Assembly (NCBI RefSeq): GCF_022458985.1
Contig: NC_061781.1
Location: forward strand, 24,098,001 to 24,162,000
Source of the DNA: Mugil cephalus
Lineage: Eukaryota; Chordata; Actinopteri; Mugiliformes; Mugilidae
Length of the DNA stretch: 64,000 nt
Reading direction: 5' to 3'
Part shown: in pieces, positions 28,573 through 38,690 of the stretch
Numbering within the stretch: the stretch's first letter is position 1
Layout of the letters: every line of letters starts with the position of its first letter
Position numbers and translations under genes: made by a program
The notes under the pieces: model-generated
Databases searched by the model: none
What the model was told of the DNA's origin: nothing
Seen by the model: only the letters and a program-made list of their open reading frames with translations

Positions 28573-30127
28573 GTTTCCACACCTAATAATTTATTAATGT
28601 TATGTACTTATTAATAATACAACTCAAAATAATACTTAATTTAATGACTTTATGCATATATCTCTGTCACGTTAATCGTATTATATTAATGAGTACTACT
28701 ACTACCACTGTACTATACATACATACTACATGAATGGGATGCTAAGTATAGTGTTTTATACCTTTTATTAATCATATTTATTCATTTATTTAGACTTGCC
28801 CTGTCTCTGTGCTGCTTGCATTGTGTGGATTGTGAAGCGGTGTCATTATATTTAAATTAAAAGCCAGAAGGTGAAAGAGCTAATTTCATATCATGTATTT
28901 CTGTTCTGAAGTATCACTGGATGTGAAGTTTATGTTTGTGCATCCTCAAGGGAAGGATTGTTCATTGTTCTCTGTTCTTTTAATTTATATAGGATCTGGT
29001 ATTTCTGCACTGTTACTGTTTACATGACGTACAATTGATAACTCTCAAAGCCCTGAAATCAACTGAAGCAGGCAGATGAATTAAAATCATTTGCTCTGAT
29101 GATTACAGAGAAATCCCTTTGGGTTTTACATGAAACAATAACCTTTCTCTTTGTCTCTTAACAATAAATGTATATTGACTTATTTTTTTTTGTGTGTGTG
29201 TTATGAGAAGCTAACTTTGTGAGAATTTTGTAGTAAAAGGGTTAATTTAAATTATAATTATTTTATTTTTCTGGAGAAATTAACTGGTTTTTGTGATCTA
29301 AAAAAAAACACCTTACAAAGGTAAATCAAATCAGGACTTCTGTTTTTATATTTTAAAAATGGCTTATGTTATTACCAATATGAGGCATTTCGGAGGAGAA
29401 AAATGAAAAATTTGAAATTACAAAATATGTACACTCTTTTATGATTTGATAAACTTTCAGCTGTATGTGAAATAGCACACTCCTGTCTTCATCTGATTAA
29501 CTTCAAAAAGATCTTATGAGGTTTTTTATGACATGGTCTCTTTGTTGTATTATACTAAAAGAGCCATGGGACACAAAATGCTTACAAAGCATCATTGGGA
29601 TCTCATTGTTTAACCCTTTAACATTCTGATGAGTCGTATAAGATACCACTATCTTTCTGAGCCAGTCAGAGCTCTGTGCACAAGCTGTATTTGAGTAAAT
29701 GCTTCATGCAACATATGCCTTTCTTCTGATTTCACTGATAAAGGTCAACATAGGATTCAACCAACACATTTTATCAAAACAAAATATAAGAAGTTATCGG
29801 GTTCACCTGAATTTATTTAACTGTGTACCAACTTTGATTACTCAAGAAGAATACCACATAGAGTGAATCTGACAATTGTGATAGAAACTTCAGAGTTGTG
29901 GCTTTAAAAAGAGACAAAGACCATGAATGAGCTCCACAATGTTCATGAGCAGCATTCAGTTTACTTTGAGCATGATGACAACAAAAAGAACGTCAAGGCA
30001 CCTCAGTGACAATATTAAGAACGGGATGAGAAGACAAAGATTAAACAGCTCAGGGAGGGCGACAGCAACATTCAAGGAGTATTGAATTGTACTGGGTTGT
30101 ACATACATACGGTATATAATCTAAACA
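28573..30127. other. Noncoding flank behind OR3
   Basis: A+T-rich; repeated almost base for base at 32473-34028 behind OR4. No gene, RNA or element recognised. AATAAA occurs near 29163 but far from the OR stop. Confidence 0.6.
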
Positions 30128-30455
30128 GCTACAACATTATGACCACTGACAGATAAAGTGAATAATATTGACCATCTTGTGACAACTCAGTGTTCTGCTG
30201 GGTAACTTTTGGAGCTGGCATCCATTCATGTGGATGTTATTTAGACATGTAGCCCCCACCTAGACCAGACCAGACACCCCCAACCCACAGCAATGACACT
30301 CCTTGGTGGCAGCAGTCATCCCCAGCAGAGTGCAGCCTAACACAGACACACACACACACACACACAAAAACACTTTAGGAACAACTTAAAAAAACATGAA
30401 GGTGTCGACCTGGCCTCCAAATTCACTAGATCCCAAACTGATCAAGTATCTGATC
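30128..30455. mobile_element. Inverted-repeat element, cut by the duplication junction
   Basis: Begins ACAACATTATGACCAC; the complete copy is at 34029-34441. A CA microsatellite lies at 30340-30366. It ends abruptly at ...AAGTATCTG, where the second copy of the duplication begins. Confidence 0.6.
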
Positions 30456-30456
30456 A

Positions 30457-30876
30457 AGTGTGGCCCAGAGAAAGAGCGAGATGGTGGATCACAGTGGTGG
30501 AAGTGTGAGGCTGGCGTCGCTCGACTGTTTGTTGCTGCTTGTCTTGACGGTGGCGTACTGAATACTCTTTTCAGTGGAAAAGAGGGCGATTGATCTGTTT
30601 TTCCCCCAGGTGTGGTGACGCCTTTGGTTAAATTATTCCATTGGAGATCCATGTGGTTTATTCCCTCCCCAGAGTGATGGCGCTTTGAGTTCGTTGGTGC
30701 TTGTTGGTCCTGGCCTGGTTTACGGCCAGTGTTTTCAATTAAGGTTTTCGAAATATTCCCAAATAAAGAACAATTTTACACATAGTATTCAGTCTCTGTG
30801 TCGTTTTCCTATCCCGGGAACGATTTTCTTTTGTTTTCCTCCTTTCATCCCCTGGTTAACACCTCGGGAGGTAACA
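30457..30876. repeat. Partial copy of the solo LTR
   Basis: Matches 26557-26978 and ends GGAGGTAACA followed by GTAGT. It lacks the first about 145 bases because the duplication began inside it, not because of a second insertion. Confidence 0.8.
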
Positions 30877-30881
30877 GTAGT

Positions 30882-31155
30882 TACCTGTTTGGACAATATG
30901 GTACTATGAGGTCTATCAGATATGATGGAGCTAGGCCTTTCAGGGCCTTTAAGGCAAGGAGGAGGATTTTAAATTCAATTCTAGATTTTAAAGGGAGCTA
31001 AAACTGGGGTGATGTGATCTCTCTTGCTAATTCCTGTCAGTGCTCTTGCTGCAGCATTTTGAATCAATGGGAGGCTTTTTAAAGAGCTATTTGGAGCCAG
31101 ACAGTAATGAATTACAATAATCAAGCCTGGAAGACACAATTTTGACAATATGTTG
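30882..31155 (-). mobile_element. L2-type LINE fragment (copy B)
   Basis: Duplicate of 26984-27255. Confidence 0.75.
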
Positions 31156-31383
31156 TTCCTTTAATTAATTAACATCTCACAAACACAGATTCACTTTTTA
31201 AAAAATGCTTTACTGGAAATATGGTAAACATTTGTATTTAGATTTAAATATGAGTGTTTCTGGTGGAGATTTAAAAAAAAAAAAACATCACAGTGGAGAA
31301 GGTCTAACATGACAAATATCAACAGCCATAATTCGGGGTCTCAAGGGTTTAATGAGCACGTTTACATGCTAGTCGTTAACGGA

Positions 31384-31420
31384 TAATGAGATCTATGGAG
31401 GATTACGAACTCGGATAAAA
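31384..31420 (+). promoter_or_regulatory. OR4 candidate promoter (TAATGAG ... GATAAAA)
   Basis: TAATGAG at 31384-31390 and GGATAAAA ending at 31420, about 110 bases before the ATG at 31528. Confidence 0.42.
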
Positions 31421-31527
31421 AAACTTTTCACCATCTCTGACAGTTTGGTTTGCGAGAGCTGGAGGCGACTCAGGTAAACACATTTCTAGCGGATGACAAA
31501 GACGAGCTAACAACAACTATATTCTAT

Positions 31528-32472
31528 ATGGATCAAATGAATGATGAGCTTAATTCAACTTATTTAACTTTTGGTGGGCATGTGGATTTGCACAAATATA
31601 AATTCCTGTATTTCGTGATCATGTTGACCATTTATATTCTAATACTCTGTGGCAATTTGGGGATTTTTTGCATCATCTGCATTCAAAAAAGCCTTCATGA
31701 GCCTATGTACATTTTCATTGCAGCACTGTTGCTGAACTCTGCTGCTTTCAGCACTAACATCTACCCAAGACTTCTGATTGACTTTTTATCTAACCAGCAG
31801 GTCATATCTCGGTCACTTTGCAGTCTTCAGAGTTTTATTTATTATTCTTTAAGTGGTTCTGAATTCTTACTTTTGTCAGTGATGGCCTACGACAGGTACG
31901 TGTCTATATGCAAACCATTGCAATATGCAACTATCATGAGAAAAAGGACTGTCAACATTTTGCTGGTTTTCTCTTGGCTTGCGCCTGCTTGTCAGCTTGT
32001 ACCATCGGTCATAATGAGCAGTAGTCTAAAACTCTGCAGCTTTACTTTGAATGCAGTTATTTGTAACAACGCATTGAGCAAACTTTACTGCATGACTTCC
32101 ACAACAATATATTTAGCTTACGGTGTTTTTATCCTGCTGACCACTGTGCTCCTCCCAATGCTTTTCATTCTTTTCACTTACTCAAAGATATTTATAATCG
32201 CCATCCAAAGCTGCAGAGAAGTCAGGAACAAAGCTGCTCAGACCTGTTTACCTCACCTGCTGGTTTTATTTAGCTTTTCATGCTTGTGTTCATATGATGT
32301 GATTATAGCTCGACTGCAAATAGATTTCACCAAAACCGCTCGTTTGATAATGACTTTGCAAATAGTGATGTATCATCCTCTCTTCAATCCAATCATATAC
32401 GGACTGAAAATGAAGGAAATCTCCAAACACCTTAAGAGGCTGTTTATCAGGCCAAAAATAACCGGTTTCTAG
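31528..32472 (+). CDS. OR4: olfactory receptor, intact
   Basis: 314 aa. The frame is open from 31450 but only with a TTG; the first ATG (MDQMNDELNSTYLTFGG) fits OR3 and OR5 and is used. NST near residue 9 is a likely glycosylation site. Motifs: QKSLHEPMYIF, MAYDRYVSICKPLQYATIM, RNKAAQTCLPHLLVLF, HPLFNPIIYGLKMKEISKHLKRLF. Functional partner of the broken OR3; both belong with OR5 to a subfamily that has MAYDRY rather than MSYDRY. It should detect odorants through a cAMP-linked G protein in olfactory neurons, as known for the family; the ligand is unknown. Confidence 0.95.
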   Translation: MDQMNDELNSTYLTFGGHVDLHKYKFLYFVIMLTIYILILCGNLGIFCIICIQKSLHEPMYIFIAALLLNSAAFSTNIYPRLLIDFLSNQQVISRSLCSLQSFIYYSLSGSEFLLLSVMAYDRYVSICKPLQYATIMRKRTVNILLVFSWLAPACQLVPSVIMSSSLKLCSFTLNAVICNNALSKLYCMTSTTIYLAYGVFILLTTVLLPMLFILFTYSKIFIIAIQSCREVRNKAAQTCLPHLLVLFSFSCLCSYDVIIARLQIDFTKTARLIMTLQIVMYHPLFNPIIYGLKMKEISKHLKRLFIRPKITGF

Positions 32473-34028
32473 TTTCCACACCTAATAATTTATTAATGTA
32501 ATGTACTTATTAATAATACAACTCAAAATAATACTTAATTTAATGACTTTATGCATATATCTCTGTCACGTTAATCGTATTATATTAATGAGTACTACTA
32601 CTACCACTGTACTATACATACATACTACATGAATGGGATGCTAAGTATAGTGTTTTATACCTTTTATTAATCATATTTATTCATTTATTTAGACTTGCCC
32701 TGTCTCTGTGCTGCTTGCATTGTGTGGATTGTGAAGTGTTGTGTAATTATATTTAAATTAAAAGCCAGAAGGTGAAAGAGCTAATTTCATATCATGTATT
32801 TCTGTTCTGAAGTATCACTGGATGTGAATTTTATGTTTGTGCATCCTCAAGGGAAGGACTGTTTATTGTTCTCTGTTCTTTTAATTTATATAGGATCTGG
32901 TATTTCTGCACTGTTACTGTTTTCATGACGTACAATCGATAACTCTCAAAGCCCTAAAATCAACCGAAGCAGGCAGATGAATTAATATTGATTGCTCTGA
33001 TGATTCCAGAGAAATCTCTTTAGGTTTTACATGAAACAATAACCTTTCTCTTTGTCTCTTAACAATAAATGTATATTGACTTATTTTTTTTGTGTGTGTT
33101 ATGAGAAGCTAACTTTGTGAGAATTTTGTAGTAAAAGAGTTCATTTAAATTATAATTATTTTATTTTTCTGGAGAAATTAACTGGTTTTTGTGATCTAAA
33201 AAAAAAACACCTTACAAAGGTAAATCAAATCATGACTTTTGTTTTTATATTTTAAAAATGTCTTACGTTATTACCAATATGAGGCATTTTGGAGGAAAAA
33301 AATGAAAAATTTGAAATTACAAAATATGTACATTCTTTTATGATTTGATAAACTTTCAGCTGTATGTGAAATAGCACACTCCTGTCTTCATCTGATTAAC
33401 TTCAAAAAGATCTTGTGAGGTTTTTTATGACATGGTCTCTTTGTTGTATTATACTAAAAGAGCCATGGGACACAAAATGCTTACAAAGCATCATTGGGAT
33501 CTCATTGTTTAACCCTTTAACATTCTGATGAGTCGTATAAGATACCACTATCTTTCTGAGCCAGTCAGAGCTCTGTGCACAAGCTGTATTTGAGTAAATG
33601 CTGCATGCAACATATGCCTTTCTTCTGATTTCACTGATAAAGGTCAACATAGGATTCAACCAACACATTTTATCAAAACAAAATATAAGAAGTTATTGGG
33701 TTCACCTGAATTTATTTAACTGTGTACCAACTTTGATTACTCAAGAAGAATACCACATAGAGTGAATCTGACGATTGTGATAGAAACTTCAGAGTCGTGG
33801 CTTTAAAAAGAGAAAAAGACCATGAATGAGCTCCACAATGTTCATGAGCAGCATTTGGTTTACTTTGAGCATGATGACAACAAAAATAACGTCAAGGCAC
33901 CTCAGTGACAATATAAAGAACGGGATGAGAAGACAAAGATTAAACAGTTCAGGGAGGGCGACAGCAACATTTAAGGAGTATTGAATTGTACTGTGTTCTA
34001 CATACATACGGTATGTAATCTAAACAGC
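32473..34028. other. Noncoding flank behind OR4
   Basis: Near-identical to 28573-30127; no gene seen. Confidence 0.6.
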
Positions 34029-34441
34029 CACAACATTATGACCACCGACAGGTGAAGCGAATAATATTGACCATCTTGTGACAACTCAGTGTTCTGCTGG
34101 GAAACCTTTGGAGCTGGCATTCATTCATGTGGATGTTACTTAGACATGTAGCCCCCACCTAGACCAGACCAGACAACCCCACCCCACAGCAATGACACTC
34201 CTTGGTGGCAGCAGTCATCCACAGCAGAGTGCAGCCTAACACAGACACACACAAAAACACTTTAGGAACAACTTAAAAAAACATGAAGGTGTCGACCTGG
34301 CCTCCGACCCTAACCCCAAACTGATCAAGTATCTGTGGGATGATCCAAGAGGACCCTCCCCTCAAAGGCCCCCACTAACAACAGGACACCCTCAGAAGGC
34401 CCATGTCCATTCTGTTTTGGGAAGGTGGTCATAATGTTATG
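34029..34441. mobile_element. Nonautonomous element with terminal inverted repeats
   Basis: Starts CACAACATTATGACCACC and ends GGTGGTCATAATGTTATG, an inverted repeat of about 17 bp around 413 bp without coding capacity. The termini resemble mariner-type elements common in fish; no autonomous relative is in the window. Its middle shows where the OR3/OR4 duplication ended. Confidence 0.65.
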
Positions 34442-34767
34442 CCTGACTAGTCTGTATGTTGCACTGGTATATGAACCACATGATACCAATAAATACCAGT
34501 GCTCCATTTTCATTTCGATTATTTCCTGAAATCTTATTTCTGCAAAATCATGAGAAGTTACAGAACTGAAGTGTTGAACACGTGTGACCTTTATCTTGAA
34601 TGTATTATTGTAACAATGTATTAACTAGTCCCTGAGTATGAGTTATCAAAGGCATCAAAGCATCCTCAGAAACACTATAGTGGAGATGGGCTCACGTAAC
34701 AAATATCATGACGCATTGCTTCAGGTCTCAAGGGTTTACTGAACGTGTCATGTTAGTTGTAAACAGT

Positions 34768-34804
34768 TAATGAGGACGGTGAAGGATAAAGCAGTGTCAT
34801 AAAA
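34768..34804 (+). promoter_or_regulatory. OR5 candidate promoter (TAATGAG ... CATAAAA)
   Basis: GTTAATGAGGACG at 34766 and GTCATAAAAACTC ending near 34807, about 75 bases before the ATG. GTTAATGAGGACG is also found before OR6 and OR7. Confidence 0.42.
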
Positions 34805-34876
34805 ACTCATGAACCCGCTCTTCACTTTTTTAGCGAGTGATACAGATGCTGTTTTACGGCACTTCATTCAGTTTTT

Positions 34877-35848
34877 ATGGATCTGATGAACGATGATTTT
34901 AATGAAACTTATTTAACTTTTGGTGGGTATGTAGAACTGCACAGATATAAATTCCTGTATTTTGTGATCATGTTTACTCTTTATGTCCTAATACTGTGCA
35001 GTAATTCGACCATCCTTTGCATCATCTGGATTCAAAAAAGCCTTCATGAGCCTATGTACATTTTTATTGCTGCTTTGTTGCTGAATTCTATTCTTTTCAG
35101 CACTAATATCTACCCCAAACTTCTAATGGACATTGTTTCTGACCAGCAGATCATATCCCGTTCACTGTGTACCTTTCAGAGTTTTATTTATTACTCTTTG
35201 GGTGGTTCTGAATTCTTACTCTTGGCAGTGATGGCCTATGACAGGTACGTGTCTATATGTAAACCTCTGCAATATGCAACTATCATGAGACAATCAACTG
35301 TAAATGTTTTGTTGGTTTTGTCTTGGCTTTTGCCTGCTTGTCAGGTTGCGTCAATAGCTGCAGTGGGTACCAGCATCAAACTCTGCAGCTTTACTTTAAA
35401 TGGATTTTTTTGCAATAATGCTATTTACAAGCTTTTCTGCATGACCCCGAAAACACTGTCAGTATATGGCATGTTTGTGCTGTTCAATACTGCGCTCCTC
35501 CCAATGCTTTTCATTCTTTTCACTTACTCAAAGATATTTATGATCGTCTACCAAAGCTGCAGGGAAGTCAGGAACAAAGCTGCTCAGACCTGTTTACCTC
35601 ATGTGCTGGTTTTAATTAGCTTTTCGTGCTTGTGTTCATACGATGTGATTATAGCTCGACTACAAATTGATCTTCCCAAAACCGCTCATTTCATAATGAC
35701 TTTGCAAATAGTGATGTATCATCCTCTCTTCAATCCAATCATATACGGACTGAACATGAAGGAAATCTCCAAACACCTCAAGAGGCTGTTTGTGAAAGAG
35801 AACTCAACTAACGACATCCCATGTGCAGTCATTTCTACTGTGACATAA
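34877..35848 (+). CDS. OR5: olfactory receptor, intact
   Basis: 323 aa from a clear ATG (MDLMNDDFNETYLTFGGYVEL), with an NET glycosylation site. Motifs: QKSLHEPMYIF, MAYDRYVSICKPLQYATIM, two loop-2 cysteine pairs, RNKAAQTCLPHVLVL and PLFNPIIYGLNMKEI. The C-terminus is longer than in its neighbours (KENSTNDIPCAVISTVT). This 3' end, including CATGTGCAGTCATTTC, recurs as decayed fragments behind OR6, OR7 and OR8, so OR5 or a close relative was the source of those relics. Sister to OR3/OR4. Confidence 0.95.
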   Translation: MDLMNDDFNETYLTFGGYVELHRYKFLYFVIMFTLYVLILCSNSTILCIIWIQKSLHEPMYIFIAALLLNSILFSTNIYPKLLMDIVSDQQIISRSLCTFQSFIYYSLGGSEFLLLAVMAYDRYVSICKPLQYATIMRQSTVNVLLVLSWLLPACQVASIAAVGTSIKLCSFTLNGFFCNNAIYKLFCMTPKTLSVYGMFVLFNTALLPMLFILFTYSKIFMIVYQSCREVRNKAAQTCLPHVLVLISFSCLCSYDVIIARLQIDLPKTAHFIMTLQIVMYHPLFNPIIYGLNMKEISKHLKRLFVKENSTNDIPCAVISTVT

Positions 35849-36600
35849 ATTACAAAGATCTGGTTTAGCTCCAGTGTGAACATGCGTTGGCAACGACACT
35901 GTAAAACATTATGCCCCCATTCCATTACATTATGTGTACGTATTTGTAATACGTACACACGGCCTTTGTGTGTGGAGTTTGCATGTTCTCCCTGTGTCTG
36001 TGAGGATTCTCTCCAGCTTCCTCCTCCCCTCCAAAGACTTTGCTTTTCACTTTTCCACTGGTGATTGTAAATTGGCCGTAGGTGTGAGTGTCTGATTGTC
36101 TGTCTGTGTTAGCCGTGTATGAACTATGTGAATGCCCATCACTTAGTGGTGTACTCATTTGGTAACCATGAGTTGCCTTTGGATGGTGGGAGGATGCTGG
36201 AATACCCGGAGCAGACACAGGGGGAGCATGCAAACTCCACACAGAGTTGGATTTGACTAGGACTACAAAGAGCTTTAGTGATATCACTGTTTGTAATTGT
36301 GACAAGCGACATGACACCAACATACTTGTAATAGTCTGTTTAAGTTTGAGCCTGTGACCATCAGAACAGGCCCAAAAGCAAATTTCTAAAGAGAATAAAA
36401 CCTTCCACAAACTAAACTCCATTGGCAGGAACCCTGTATCAATTCTGCACCACTAAATGAAGCTCATTTGGGGTTGGAGAAAAGTAAATGTTCAGACCAG
36501 CTACCATCTTGAAGAACATGAAGTAACATTTGTAATTGCACCTACCTCTGTGGGTTCAGGCCTCCAGAATGTGACGAGGCTGCTGACATGTTGTGTGTGG
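35849..36600. other. OR5-OR6 intergenic DNA
   Basis: No gene. 35969-36243 is an inverted-repeat stretch (listed next). 36260-36545 matches the minus-strand DNA before OR9 (about 55000-55090), so it belongs to the OR6-type unit. Confidence 0.55.
35969..36243. repeat. Inverted pair of a common fish repeat
   Basis: GTGGAGTTTGCATGTTCTCC at 35969 and the near-complement GGAGCATGCAAACTCCACAC ending at 36243 face each other around about 210 bp. The motif is a widespread teleost interspersed repeat; a related remnant without the inverted partner is at 44990-45075. Confidence 0.5.
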
Positions 36601-36604
36601 AGGT

Positions 36605-36633
36605 TAATGAGGACGTGACCCAGTCTGATAAAA
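36605..36633 (+). promoter_or_regulatory. OR6 candidate promoter (TAATGAG ... GATAAAA)
   Basis: TAATGAGGACGTGACCCAG then TCTGATAAAA, 155-185 bases before the ATG, inside a block of about 240 bases (36545-36787) conserved in front of OR6-OR12. Confidence 0.45.
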
Positions 36634-36787
36634 CCATTGCACGGTTAATTTTCCTAGTTCTGCAACAACACACCAGCAGCATTTCAAGGGCAACTGTAAA
36701 AAATAAGATGCTGGACACAGGGTTTGTAGGAGACTGTTTGGTTCTGTGACTTGTTTCGTTGACTCTACGTCATCTTTGACCATTTTA

Positions 36788-37714
36788 ATGGATGCTGGGT
36801 TAAATGTGACATATATAACTCTAGATGGACACGTGGAGGTGCACAGATACAGATATCTTTATTTTGTGATCATGTTGACTGCTTATATTCTGATAATATG
36901 CTGCAATGCCACCATTACATATCTCATTGTTATTCACCTTGACCTCCATGAGCCCATGTACATGTTTGTTGCTGCTCTGTTGATCAACTCTATTCTTTTC
37001 AGCACTAACATCTACCCAAAGCTTCTGATTGACTTTTTATCTGACAAACAGATCATCTCTTATCCAGCTTGTCTCTTTCAGGCCTTGATATTTTACTCTT
37101 TAAGCTGTTCAGAATTTTTACTGCTGGCAGCCATGTCCTATGACAGATATGTGTCTATATGTAAACCTCTGCAATATCCAATGATCATGAGAAAAACAAC
37201 AGTCAATGTTTTGCTTGCTTTAGCCTGGCTTGTGCCTGCCTGTCACGTTATGGTGCCTATTGCGCTAAACATTAATAACAAGCTCTGTAGATTAATTCTG
37301 AAAGGAATTTTTTGTAACAACATAAGTAATGATCTTTACTGTGTGACCTCCAGAGCACTGCAGATATTTGGTATAGTAACTCTATTTAACATTGCAATCT
37401 TTCCCATGCTCTTTATAATTTTCACATACACAAGAATACTCATAGTAGCTCACTGGAGTTGTGGAGAAGTCAGGAAAAAGACTGCACAGACCTGTTTGCC
37501 TCACCTTCTGGTTTTAATCAACTATTCTTGTTTGCTCACGTATGATGTTATTATTATTAAACTGGAGTCAGATTTTCCAAAGATTGCACGTTTTATAATG
37601 ACACTGCAGATTGTGACATATAATCCTCTCTTCAACACAATCATATACGGCCTGAAAATGCAGAAAATCTCCAAACACTTAAAAAAGTTGTTCTCCCGGG
37701 CCAAATTGAATTAA
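36788..37714 (+). CDS. OR6: olfactory receptor with altered NPxxY
   Basis: 308 aa from ATG 36788 (MDAGLNVTYITLDGHVEVH); the open frame before it uses a GTG and is not taken. NVT at residue 6 is the glycosylation site. Motifs: LDLHEPMYMF (53-60), MSYDRYVSICKPLQYP (about 116-131), RKKTAQTCLPH at TM6. TM7 reads PLFNTIIYGL where every other copy has PLFNPIIYGL: the proline of the conserved NPxxY switch is Thr (near 37638). The frame is otherwise intact, so the protein may fold but signal poorly, or the gene is at the start of decay. First member of the OR6-OR12 subfamily. Confidence 0.93.
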   Translation: MDAGLNVTYITLDGHVEVHRYRYLYFVIMLTAYILIICCNATITYLIVIHLDLHEPMYMFVAALLINSILFSTNIYPKLLIDFLSDKQIISYPACLFQALIFYSLSCSEFLLLAAMSYDRYVSICKPLQYPMIMRKTTVNVLLALAWLVPACHVMVPIALNINNKLCRLILKGIFCNNISNDLYCVTSRALQIFGIVTLFNIAIFPMLFIIFTYTRILIVAHWSCGEVRKKTAQTCLPHLLVLINYSCLLTYDVIIIKLESDFPKIARFIMTLQIVTYNPLFNTIIYGLKMQKISKHLKKLFSRAKLN

Positions 37715-37842
37715 TTACTTCATTTACAATCCTCTTTTTATAAACTGTTGTTATATTAAGAAAGAGATGTGAGGACTTGATGTTTAATTCTTTGACAGTA
37801 TTTATTGTGGGGATTTATTTGATGGTGTAAGTCTATGGTAAA

Positions 37843-38170
37843 TACTTTTCGTACTTTTCAACGATATTTCTAATTGCCTAGCAAAGCTGTAGGGACGTCA
37901 GGAACAAAGGTGCTCAGATCTATTTACCTCACCTGGTGGTTTTAAATAGCTTTTCATACTTGTGTTCATGCAATGTGATTATAGCTTGACTGCAAATAGA
38001 TTTGACCAAAACATTTGATATCGTTTGACAATGACTTTACAAATAGTGACGTGTCGTCCTCTGTTCAAGCCAATCATATAAGGACTGAAAATAAAGGAAA
38101 TCTCCAAACACCTTAAGAGGCTGTTTGTGAAAGAAAATCCAACGATGTTACATGTGCAGTCATTTCGACT
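37843..38170 (+). pseudogene. OR fragment, TM5 to C-terminus, OR5-like
   Basis: ACTTTTCAACGATATTTCTAATTG...CTGTAGGGACGTCAGGAACAAAGGTGCTCAG...CTCACCTGGTGG and later AAGCCAATCATATAAGGACTG matches OR5 from TM5 to the stop, with stops and a frameshift. It ends with the OR5-type ACATGTGCAGTCATTTCGACTG. It is a piece of a second OR trapped in the duplicated unit. Confidence 0.85.
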
Positions 38171-38690
38171 GAACATACTTTTAATCTTTAGAAAGATTAA
38201 TTTCATCAGGGAGGGATCACCGTCCAAATGGTCTCTTTTTGGTTCGGCCTAAATAAAATAAAATGACAAATTTCTGAAAAAAAGAAGATGTTAATTAAAT
38301 CTGTCTGACGTTTGGATAAACTTTAAAACTTGCTATTAGAACTTTATCATATTATCATTATTATTATCATTATTTTATGATACAGTGCATGGCCTACGAT
38401 GCTTTGTGTTGTTTATCTGTGTTTGATTGTTTGCTTATGTAGTTTTTCATTATCCTTGTCCTTTTATATCATTTATATTTCTTTCCTCTTTGTTTTTCAT
38501 AAACAAGCACAACATCACATGTCATTTGAATTTTCCATATACAATACGGACAAACAATAAAGATATTGTAACTATACGTAACTAATAAAAAACTAATAAA
38601 AAAAAGATATGAATATAGTGAAAATGAGAGAATGGTAACCTGGTAATCTTTTCTGCAATTATTATCATTACATTTTCATCTTTAACCCCC
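38171..38690. other. Unit 3' DNA behind OR6, no gene
   Basis: A+T-rich, with ATT repeats near 38345-38370; repeated behind OR7 (44086-44575) and OR8 (49007-49535). Confidence 0.55.

Larger units (their letters stand above)
26558..30455. repeat. Tandem duplication, copy A (contains OR3)
   Basis: Starts at GTGTGGCCCAGAGAAAGAGCG and repeats from 30459. Includes the last 420 bases of the solo LTR, an L2 piece, OR3 and about 1.9 kb behind it. The two copies look about as alike in their flanks as in the coding part. Confidence 0.88.
30456..34335. repeat. Tandem duplication, copy B (contains OR4)
   Basis: Second copy of the 3.9-kb unit. The junction near 30455 joins the inverted-repeat element to the middle of the solo LTR. 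Confidence 0.85.

Noticed and set aside
31450-31527. N-terminal extension of OR4 (and similar ones for OR2, OR6, OR7, OR9, OR12)
   Set aside because: These extensions open with TTG or GTG, not ATG, and overlap the 5' block; the ATG just before NxTY is shared by all copies.
37979-38227. Minus-strand frames opposite the OR 3' ends and relics (also 43893-44141, 48849-49058, 37522-37704)
   Set aside because: They recur only because the OR sequence recurs; they are antisense shadows of TM6-TM7 codons.
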